Shown here: positions 1 through 5,147 of the stretch, piece by piece
Layout of the letters: each line of letters opens with the position of its first letter
Position numbering within the stretch: the first letter of the stretch is position 1
NCBI GenBank assembly: GCA_021160565.1
Contig: JAGHCG010000099.1
Location: 1 to 5,147, forward strand
Length of the DNA: 5,147 nucleotides
Source: a bacterium
Lineage (GTDB): Bacteria > Ratteibacteria > UBA8468 > B48-G9 > JAFGKM01
Reading direction: 5' to 3'
Notes under the pieces: generated by a model
Database searches by the model: none
What the model saw: only the letters and a program-made list of their open reading frames with translations
What the model was told of the DNA's origin: nothing
Translations under genes and position numbers: made by a program

Positions 1-170
1 GAAGAAACAAGTTCTCTTAAAAGTGCATGGAGCCATATTCCGTTAAATCCCATATTTTTAATTTCTTTCAGATACCAGTCAGGATAGGATTTGGTTGCCT
101 CTTCTATTTCTCTCCCATAAAAATCAGACCAGGGAGACCGTATTATTCTTATTTCAAATGTATTTTTCAT
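1..170 (-). CDS. N-terminus of uncharacterised TIM-barrel/glycosidase-like protein (3' end beyond window)
   Basis: Only the first 56 codons are present; the frame stays open to the left edge, so the C-terminal part is missing. The start ATG (170-168) overlaps the TGA of the creatininase-like gene in an ATGA junction, and AAGGAG at 179-184 lies 8 bases upstream, so the start is well supported. The peptide opens MKNTFEIRIIRSPWSDFYG, with SYPDWYLKEIKNMGFNGIWLH at about residues 28-48. A tyrosine-rich opening, a 'YPD..L..I...G.N.IW.H' segment and then 'LLRELVSS' recalls the first strand and helix of a family of uncharacterised planctomycete/lentisphaere-type proteins with a glycoside-hydrolase-like barrel. 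That match is from memory and the catalytic region is not visible, so no activity is assigned. As last visible gene of the operon it might supply or process the carbohydrate-like substrate of the upstream dehydrogenases; this is inference. Confidence 0.6.
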   Translation of the reverse strand, partial: MKNTFEIRIIRSPWSDFYGREIEEATKSYPDWYLKEIKNMGFNGIWLHALLRELVS

Positions 171-904
171 TTTAGCATCTCCTTCATTTTTTCAAGTATT
201 TCTTTTTTTGCCTTTTCTCCATAATCCAGATTTGCTTCTTTTGCTGTTTTTGAATACCATTTTTCTTCAGTGAATTTCTCCATATTTACACCTTCAGGGC
301 AGAAAGCAAGCATAAGAGAGGTTTCCTGTTTTCCTGCATGGTCAATTGGATACTTTTTCTGAATATCTTCTGTCATAAATGGGTGGATTTTTATCCAGTT
401 AAACGGGTCTTCTCCTTCCTTGTGTTTTTCATAATAGTCTTTTGAAGTTTCTCTCCCCCACCATCCCTCTCCTTCTTTTTTTTCTATGAATTCAAAAATT
501 ACTTCTCTTGCTGCAAGTTTAAATGCGAGGTCTGTTGGCATACCAGCAGTGAAATTTTCACTCTGATGGTGTATAAAAACATGAATATTTCTGAAACCTA
601 TTCTGAGTAAACTTCTGAAAAGGTCTTTTGCAAATGGATATATTGAAGATGAAGAGATATGAATTGTTCCATTATTTTCCGGTGGTTCCACTGCATAACT
701 GGCTGCTCCATAATAAAAAGGCGGAAGAATTATCATATCAATTTCTCTTTCCAGTTCCTCAAGAGCTTTTATCACAAGTAAAGTATCAACTCCAAAAACA
801 AGATGCTCACTGTGGTACTCAATAACTCCAACTGGAAGAACAACAGGCCAGTTTTCTTCAATACCTTTCCTTAACTGGTGTGGAAAACACATTTCGTATT
901 TCAT
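167..904 (-). CDS. Creatininase-family amidohydrolase
   Basis: This 245-residue protein has about the usual length for the creatininase fold, a cytosolic metal-dependent family that opens cyclic amides or cleaves C-N bonds (creatininase, formamidopyrimidine hydrolases, MftE-type peptidases). The first metal motif is PVGVIEYHSEHLVFGVD at residues 24-40; E29, H31 and D40 match the spacing of the family's E-x-H...D ligands. The closing motif HAGKQETS (189-196) supplies the expected Glu at E194. The middle motif, usually NGHGGN or NGHYEN, is HHQSEN (112-117), so one ligand is shifted or replaced. A Trp/Lys/Glu-rich stretch at about 141-170 (WWG at 148-150) sits before the last motif and may shape the active site. 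No signal peptide is seen. AAAAGGAGGA lies 6 bases before the ATG, 14 bases after the M24-like gene, and the stop overlaps the next start. The family is secure; the substrate is unknown. Confidence 0.86.
   Translation of the reverse strand: MKYEMCFPHQLRKGIEENWPVVLPVGVIEYHSEHLVFGVDTLLVIKALEELEREIDMIILPPFYYGAASYAVEPPENNGTIHISSSSIYPFAKDLFRSLLRIGFRNIHVFIHHQSENFTAGMPTDLAFKLAAREVIFEFIEKKEGEGWWGRETSKDYYEKHKEGEDPFNWIKIHPFMTEDIQKKYPIDHAGKQETSLMLAFCPEGVNMEKFTEEKWYSKTAKEANLDYGEKAKKEILEKMKEMLK
179..184 (-). promoter_or_regulatory. Ribosome binding site of the left-edge gene
   Basis: AAGGAG on the minus strand, 8 bases before the ATG at 170. It lies inside the last codons of the creatininase-like gene, so this start does not rely only on re-initiation at the ATGA overlap. 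Confidence 0.65.
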
Positions 905-910
905 TTTTGT

Positions 911-920
911 TCCTCCTTTT
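911..920 (-). promoter_or_regulatory. Ribosome binding site of the creatininase-like gene
   Basis: AAAAGGAGGA on the minus strand, 6 bases before the ATG at 904. It overlaps the TAA stop of the upstream gene by two bases, typical of a compact operon. Confidence 0.8.
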
Positions 921-2079
921 ACACCTCTATTATTTCCATTAATTTCCCACTTAAAGGCTCAACTCCATCTTTTTTAACCACAACCCCATTTTCCCATCTC
1001 AATCCAAACTCATCGCAGTAAAGGAAAGTGTCAACCTGGAAAGTCATGTTTTCTTCAAGGTAATAGTTAGAGTTTGTTTCCATCCAGGGCTTTTCCACTT
1101 CAAGCATACCGAGTCCATGGCATGGACCGTAAAGTAAGTTTTTTCCTACACCTATTTTCTCACCATATTCAAAGAATTTCTTTGCAACCTCACTTGCTTT
1201 AACTCCTGCCTTCATCCATTCCATTGTTTTTCTGTGCATATCAAGTCCTGCTTCAACAAGTCTTCTCATTTCAGAACTCATTTTCCCTATGCATACAGGT
1301 CTTCCAACACTTGAAGAATAACCTGCAACTCTTGCTCCAATATTAAGTTGAATAAGTTTTCCTTTCCCAAGTTTATCATATCCAGGACGACCAATTGCGT
1401 GATTTGAGTTTTTACCAGAAAGAACATACTGGGGATGCCCTTCATATTCAGCTCCATTTTCATAAAGGGCTTTTTCAATAATTCCAACCAGTTGCAACTC
1501 TGTCATTTCAGAATTCATTGATTTAATCGCTTCTTCCAGTGCTATCTCTGAAATTCTGAAACTTTCTTTTAACATTTCAAGTTCAACAGGACTTTTGATA
1601 ATCCTCATATTTACCAGAATGTCATCACTTTTTATTATTTCTGCTTCAGGTGCTGCTTCCTTTATTGCTTCATATACGGGTACAGGAAATATCTGATATC
1701 CAGCCAGTCCTATTTTTCTAACTTTCTCTCCGACCATCTCTCTGAAAACTTTTGAAAAGTCATCAAGTTCCATATCAGGATATTCAGGTTCAGCACTTTC
1801 TCTGTACTGTAAAATTCTGTAAATTTTTTTGACCCTGCTTCTATCAAGAGCGAATGTTTCACTTTCAGGACCTATAAGAAGAGCAATATCTCCTTTTTTT
1901 GAGACAGCAACTCCGGCAGTTTCAAATATAGGCCAATAGTCAGTTAAATATCTTACATTTGCAAAATCAGCTTCATTTGATTGAGCAATTAAAATATCAA
2001 TGCCTTTCTTCCTCACTTCCTCAACAACTTTTTCCCATCTTCTTTTAAATTCACTATCAGGTATTCTGTATTCTCTCAT
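919..2079 (-). CDS. M24-fold protein (creatinase/Xaa-Pro peptidase-like) lacking key metal ligands
   Basis: From the chosen start this is a 386-residue two-domain protein: an N-terminal creatinase/prolidase-type domain (about 1-150) and a C-terminal 'pita-bread' domain (about 160-380) introduced by the typical MRIIKSPVELEMLKES segment. True M24 peptidases bind two metals with D, D, H, E and E. Here the segment LNIGARVAGYSSSVGRP has Asn (N246) and Ser (S257) at the two Asp positions, and the fourth ligand is Asp (D350 in QVDTF). His H321 (CHGLG), Glu E363 (RWENG) and the substrate-site His H227 (SNHAIG) remain. Creatinase of the same fold also works without metal and also has Asn at the first Asp site, so a metal-free C-N hydrolase is more likely than a peptidase. 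The creatinase guanidinium-binding Glu is Gly here (G259), which argues against creatine as substrate. The start at 2079 forms an ATGA overlap with the upstream stop and has a strong ribosome site; a start at 2100 would translate that site. Confidence 0.85.
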   Translation of the reverse strand: MREYRIPDSEFKRRWEKVVEEVRKKGIDILIAQSNEADFANVRYLTDYWPIFETAGVAVSKKGDIALLIGPESETFALDRSRVKKIYRILQYRESAEPEYPDMELDDFSKVFREMVGEKVRKIGLAGYQIFPVPVYEAIKEAAPEAEIIKSDDILVNMRIIKSPVELEMLKESFRISEIALEEAIKSMNSEMTELQLVGIIEKALYENGAEYEGHPQYVLSGKNSNHAIGRPGYDKLGKGKLIQLNIGARVAGYSSSVGRPVCIGKMSSEMRRLVEAGLDMHRKTMEWMKAGVKASEVAKKFFEYGEKIGVGKNLLYGPCHGLGMLEVEKPWMETNSNYYLEENMTFQVDTFLYCDEFGLRWENGVVVKKDGVEPLSGKLMEIIEV

Positions 2080-3095
2080 TTTTCCCTCCTCCTTTCCCAT
2101 AAGTTTTTATCCCAGTAAATTACAATTCCAAGGTTAAATGGTTTCCCACTGAGTAATATTTTATACGCTTCCAGAGAATTTTCACAATAAAATCTGTGAG
2201 TTATAAGGTCTGCTATATTTAACCTTCTTCTTTTTATCTCTTTAAAAGTAGTTTCCCAGTCTTCTTCATCAAATCCAATTGTTGTTTTTACAGTTATTTC
2301 CCTTATTTTAATCTGATCAAGGTCTATTGCACAATGCTGTTTGTCAAAATACTGTGCCTGTAAAAGTAATTTTCCCCATCTTTTTGTATGCTGTATGCAC
2401 ATATCAATTACTTCTGGAACTCCTGCTGTGTCATAAACAATATCAAAACCCTCTGGAGCAATTTCTTTAAGTTTTTTCTCAATATTTCTGTCAGATTTAA
2501 TCACATATGGAATAAATTTTTTCCCAAATTCCACTCTTTCATCATTTTTTTCAATTATAACAGGAAAGGCGTTTTTTAAAAGAGCAAATTGAGCCGCACA
2601 TATTCCAAGAAAACCAGCTCCAATTATCAGTATTTTTTCTCCCCCTTTAACTTCCAGAAATCTCATTCCTCTGTGAGCCACTGAAGTTAAAATTGTAAAA
2701 CAAGTTGTTTCAAGTTCAAAAATTGAAGGCATTTCTGAGGAGATGAATTTATATTGGGAAGGAGTATCAACAGAATATCCAAGATGAGCTCCCCACATCG
2801 AAACAATTTTTTCTTTCCAGCATCCTTCTGCAGAAAAACCATAAACAATATCTCCAGGCTGAAACTTTTTTACATTCTTTCCGCATTCCTCAACAATCCC
2901 AATTCTGTGGTATCCTGGAATATTTGGAAACTTTGTTCCTATATGTTTTCCTTTAAGAATCCATCTTTCAGTGCCTGGAGAAATTGCTGTAATGAGAGTT
3001 CTCACAAGCATTTCATTTTCTCTCATTTTTTTCAGAGTAATTTCTTCAAGAGAAAATTTACATGGAGAAGTAAAAACAACTGCTTTTGTTTTCAT
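2076..3095 (-). CDS. Medium-chain dehydrogenase, zinc ligands lost (BchC-like subgroup)
   Basis: This 339-residue medium-chain dehydrogenase/reductase would oxidise or reduce an alcohol/carbonyl group with NAD(P)(H) in the cytosol. It has the N-terminal GroES-like substrate domain (about 1-125), then a Rossmann domain with GAGFLG at 159-164 and Glu at the end of the second strand (E182), which favours NAD(H). The usual catalytic zinc positions are changed: the Cys loop reads SPGTE (39-43) and the GHE motif reads PGYHR (60-64). The structural-zinc four-Cys loop is also absent. The SxGTE...PGY pattern recalls zinc-free relatives of bacteriochlorophyllide dehydrogenase BchC; this is similarity, not proof of function. 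The start at 3095 lies 5 bases after AAGGAGG; ATGs at 3098 (2 bases after it) and 3113 (before it) fit poorly. The gene follows its zinc-retaining paralogue by 20 bases and overlaps the next gene by ATGA. The substrate is unknown. Confidence 0.87.
   Translation of the reverse strand: MKTKAVVFTSPCKFSLEEITLKKMRENEMLVRTLITAISPGTERWILKGKHIGTKFPNIPGYHRIGIVEECGKNVKKFQPGDIVYGFSAEGCWKEKIVSMWGAHLGYSVDTPSQYKFISSEMPSIFELETTCFTILTSVAHRGMRFLEVKGGEKILIIGAGFLGICAAQFALLKNAFPVIIEKNDERVEFGKKFIPYVIKSDRNIEKKLKEIAPEGFDIVYDTAGVPEVIDMCIQHTKRWGKLLLQAQYFDKQHCAIDLDQIKIREITVKTTIGFDEEDWETTFKEIKRRRLNIADLITHRFYCENSLEAYKILLSGKPFNLGIVIYWDKNLWERRREK
2084..2095 (-). promoter_or_regulatory. Ribosome binding site that fixes the M24-like start at 2079
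   Basis: AAAGGAGGAGGG on the minus strand, with its two overlapping GGAGG cores 8 and 4-5 bases before the ATG at 2079. A longer in-frame start at 2100 lies upstream of this site and would translate it as GKEEGK, which makes the inner ATG far more likely. Confidence 0.8.
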
Positions 3096-3100
3096 CATTT

Positions 3101-3107
3101 CCTCCTT
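3101..3107 (-). promoter_or_regulatory. Ribosome binding site that fixes the dehydrogenase start at 3095
   Basis: AAGGAGG on the minus strand, 5 bases before the ATG at 3095 (codons MKTKAVVF). An upstream ATG at 3113 precedes the site and has no purine-rich sequence of its own; the ATG at 3098 is only 2 bases away. Confidence 0.75.
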
Positions 3108-3115
3108 CCCCATTT

Positions 3116-4150
3116 TTACATTTCAAAAACAATTTTAAATGCTTTTTTATTTTTGAGAAGAGAAAATCCATCTTTAATTTTTTCAAATTTCATCTTATGT
3201 GAATAAAACAAATTGAAAGGGATAATTCCTAACTTTATCATTCCAAGAAGAGAATTATGAGCAGTATTTTCAGAAGGACCTGTAAAAATTACCTGCCAGT
3301 TTCCAGGACTTTTTACCCTTTCAATAAAATAATTTGCTGGGGAGGTTACTGCATAAGGAAGAATTTTTCCATTTTCAGCAAGAAGTTGAGTTGCTTCTGT
3401 AAATAAATTTTTATCTCCTGCTGCATCTATAACAAAATCCACTCCTTTATTTCCAGTGAATTCTTTTACTTTTTTAACCATATCTTCTTTTTTATTATTA
3501 ATCACAAAATCTACACCAAGATTTTTTATATATTCAAGCGACTGGTCTCTCCTTCCAATTACTATTACAGGATATGCTCCTGACAATTTTGAAAAGAAGC
3601 AAAAGCCCATTGCGACAGGACCACTCCCAAGGATAGCAACGGATTTTCCCATTCTAACACCAATTTTTGAAATGAAACTGAATGTCTCTTTTAAAGTTAT
3701 GAGCATTGTGGCATCTGAAGGAGTAATTTTTATATCTTCAGGAATTTTCTGCTGGAAAATTGTATAGTTGTTGAGAACTTTATCTGGATTATCCTGGTAA
3801 AATGCTTTTATATCTGTAATAATTCCATATTCTGCAAACCCACCCCATAAAGAAAAATATTTTCCCAGTTTTTCTCCAGGATAAACTGCTGCTGGTCTTA
3901 AGAAAATATCTCCTTCTTTTATATATCTCACCTTTTTACCTGTTTTTATTACAACTCCTACGCTTTCATGTCCAAGGATTCCTGGATAATCAAGAGGATA
4001 TGGGAATTCTCCATTTATTATATGCTGATCTGTTCCACTACAGGTAGCACAGGCAAGAATTTTACATAAACACTGATAATCATTTATTTCAGGTTCAGAA
4101 ATTTCTTCAATCCAGATATTTCCTTTTCCGTCAGTTATTGCTGCTTTCAT
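3116..4150 (-). CDS. Zinc-dependent medium-chain alcohol/polyol dehydrogenase
   Basis: The 344-residue protein has the length and two-domain layout of sorbitol/threonine-dehydrogenase-type enzymes, which oxidise a secondary alcohol using NAD(P)+ in the cytosol. Catalytic zinc ligands are present: C37 in CSGTD (37-41) and H61-E62 in GHESVGVV. The loop that usually carries four structural-zinc Cys is replaced by a Cys-free stretch (about 85-108), so only one zinc is expected. The Rossmann motif is GSGPVA (175-180). The second strand ends in GRR (199-201), which would favour NADP over NAD; the paralogue downstream has Glu there. Start ATG lies only 3 bases after the upstream TGA and no clear Shine-Dalgarno sequence is seen in the preceding 20 bases, so translation probably depends on coupling to the UroD-like gene. 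The specific substrate cannot be read from sequence; a sugar, polyol or amino alcohol is plausible. Confidence 0.9.
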   Translation of the reverse strand: MKAAITDGKGNIWIEEISEPEINDYQCLCKILACATCSGTDQHIINGEFPYPLDYPGILGHESVGVVIKTGKKVRYIKEGDIFLRPAAVYPGEKLGKYFSLWGGFAEYGIITDIKAFYQDNPDKVLNNYTIFQQKIPEDIKITPSDATMLITLKETFSFISKIGVRMGKSVAILGSGPVAMGFCFFSKLSGAYPVIVIGRRDQSLEYIKNLGVDFVINNKKEDMVKKVKEFTGNKGVDFVIDAAGDKNLFTEATQLLAENGKILPYAVTSPANYFIERVKSPGNWQVIFTGPSENTAHNSLLGMIKLGIIPFNLFYSHKMKFEKIKDGFSLLKNKKAFKIVFEM

Positions 4151-4153
4151 TTT

Positions 4154-5147
4154 TCAGAGAATACCGTAAATTTCTTTAAGGGTATCAATGTAATACCTAT
4201 AATTTTCCAGAGATATATCAGAAGACACAGAATGGTCTATTCTGGGAATATACCCTCCTTCCTTAATTATCTTCTCCTTTCTTTTTATTTCTTTTTTTAT
4301 CTCTTCTTTTCCGGAAGCAACAGCCCTTTTATCTATTCCTCCCATCATTTTTATTCTCTTTCCATACCTTTTTCTTAAATCCACAGGGTCCATATCAGCA
4401 GCCACTTCACATGGCCAGAAAGTATCAATTCCTGCTTCAAGATACATTTCCATAAAAGGATTTAAATTCCCATCGCTGTCATAAAGAACAAGTTCAATTC
4501 CTGCATCTTTTGCTATTTCAACTATTTTTTTATATCTGGGAAATAAAAATTTTCTGAAAGTATCTGGAGAAATTAAAGTTGAAGTTTTAAAGGCAATATC
4601 TTCACCAAATCCAAGATAATCAATTTTTAACCCTTCTTTTTTAATTCTTTTTATTCCTTCTTCACAGAAATAAAAAATCCTCTCAAAAAGTTCTTCAACA
4701 AGTTCAGGTGCATCATAGAAAAGAAAACTTGCTGTCGTTACTCCACACAGATTTCTTAAATGTCCATAATAACACCCACCATCAAGAAAAAGAATATAAT
4801 CCCTGTTTTCCTGTTCCCTTAACCATATTTCTTTTTTCTTTTCCCAGTCAGAAGGCCACCTTTCTTCAATTGTATCGGGATTAAACTTTTCATCAATAAC
4901 TTTTCTTAAATCCTGAGGTGTTTTAACTGGAAAGTCAATCCATTCAGGCATAGTCATCTTGTTTTTAAAATCACGTACTTTCCTCCCATAACGGTCAATT
5001 TTTATTATTTCTTCATCATTTTCTTCAATTATTCTTTCTTCAAAGGGTGGATAAACCCCTGTTATAGGTCCAGCATATACAAGTTTTAAACTCTCAATCC
5101 CAAAATATTCCTCAAAAGAAACACCTTCTGGATACCCTTCTTTTATC
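4154..5147 (-). CDS. Uroporphyrinogen decarboxylase/cobamide methyltransferase-family protein (5' end beyond window)
   Basis: The frame is open to the right edge: 330 residues are visible and the start lies outside. The ATG at 4957 is internal, because the 63 codons before it read as normal family sequence (FEERIIEENDEEIIKIDRYG, then KMTMPEWIDFPVKTP). The family usually has about 340-380 residues, so only a short N-terminus is missing. Landmarks, counted from the first visible codon: MPEWIDFPV (66-74), GFGEDIAFK (about 179-187), YDSDGN (222-227), MGGID (268-272) and a C-terminal IDHSVSSDISLENY (303-316). This is the TIM-barrel superfamily of haem-pathway HemE and of methylcobamide methyltransferases such as MtaA/MtbA. 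The context is not haem synthesis, so HemE is unlikely. The zinc-binding H-x-C of the methyltransferases aligns with D-S-D here, so methyl transfer is not assured either. Probably a catabolic enzyme for the same substrate as the operon. Confidence 0.86.
   Translation of the reverse strand, partial: IKEGYPEGVSFEEYFGIESLKLVYAGPITGVYPPFEERIIEENDEEIIKIDRYGRKVRDFKNKMTMPEWIDFPVKTPQDLRKVIDEKFNPDTIEERWPSDWEKKKEIWLREQENRDYILFLDGGCYYGHLRNLCGVTTASFLFYDAPELVEELFERIFYFCEEGIKRIKKEGLKIDYLGFGEDIAFKTSTLISPDTFRKFLFPRYKKIVEIAKDAGIELVLYDSDGNLNPFMEMYLEAGIDTFWPCEVAADMDPVDLRKRYGKRIKMMGGIDKRAVASGKEEIKKEIKRKEKIIKEGGYIPRIDHSVSSDISLENYRYYIDTLKEIYGIL

Noticed and set aside
476..483. Run of eight T (eight A in the coding sense) as a possible frameshift
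   Set aside because: The run encodes Lys-Lys within an acidic/basic stretch and the frame continues into the expected HAG..ETS motif, so the gene is intact.
628..825. 65-codon open frame on the plus strand
   Set aside because: Antisense to the creatininase-like gene's conserved N-terminal motifs; no independent support.
919..2079. Calling the gene creatinase outright
   Set aside because: Creatinase's guanidinium-binding Glu is Gly here and overall similarity is only at fold level, so only the M24-fold family is claimed.
2754..3206. 150-codon open frame on the plus strand
   Set aside because: It lies antisense across two well-supported dehydrogenase genes and their junction; its Phe/Ser/Asn-rich peptide is what the complement of purine-rich coding DNA gives, and no family is recognisable.
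3456..3767. 103-codon open frame on the plus strand
   Set aside because: Antisense to the Rossmann domain of the zinc dehydrogenase, no ribosome site or recognisable motif; treated as a shadow.
4955..4957. ATG as the start of the UroD-like gene
   Set aside because: The same frame continues upstream without a stop to the window edge and reads as typical family sequence, so this Met is internal and the gene is 5'-truncated by the window.
4154..5147. Calling the gene hemE (uroporphyrinogen decarboxylase)
   Set aside because: No other haem gene is nearby, and the C-terminal GGYIPRIDHSVSSD-type ending fits the broad catabolic UroD-like group better than HemE.

Overview
The window is one tightly packed stretch of six genes, all on the minus strand. 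It has no visible promoter, terminator, RNA gene, repeat or mobile element, and no gap longer than 20 bases between genes. It looks like the middle of a single operon: the first gene in transcription order runs off the right edge and the last runs off the left edge. The DNA is AT-rich. The coding strand is strongly purine-rich (GAA, AAA, AGA and ATA codons dominate), and most starts carry strong GGAGG-type ribosome binding sites. This suggests an AT-rich bacterium, possibly a thermophile. The mix of protein families resembles uncultivated Planctomycetota/Lentisphaerota/Omnitrophota-like lineages, but the taxon is inferred from family content only.

In transcription order (right to left) the genes are: (1) a uroporphyrinogen-decarboxylase/cobamide-methyltransferase-superfamily protein, 5' end missing (4154-5147); (2) a zinc-type medium-chain dehydrogenase that keeps its catalytic zinc ligands (3116-4150); (3) a second medium-chain dehydrogenase that has lost them (2076-3095); (4) an M24 'pita-bread' protein resembling creatinase or Xaa-Pro peptidase, with its two paired metal-binding Asp replaced (919-2079); (5) a creatininase-family amidohydrolase with an unusual second metal motif (167-904); (6) the first 56 codons of a protein that begins like an uncharacterised TIM-barrel, glycosidase-like family (1-170).

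Junctions are +3, +20, -4 (ATGA), +14 and -4 (ATGA) bases, so the proteins are probably made together by coupled translation. The content suggests a small-molecule catabolic pathway: two NAD(P)-dependent alcohol/polyol oxidations, an amidohydrolase, a metal-free C-N hydrolase-like enzyme and a possible methyl transfer or decarboxylation. The substrate cannot be read from the sequence. The creatininase-fold/creatinase-fold pairing is the most striking part, but key creatine-binding and zinc-binding positions differ from the characterised enzymes, so creatinine itself is not a safe call. In two genes the start codon was moved inward from the longest possible frame, because the longer frame translates the ribosome binding site.
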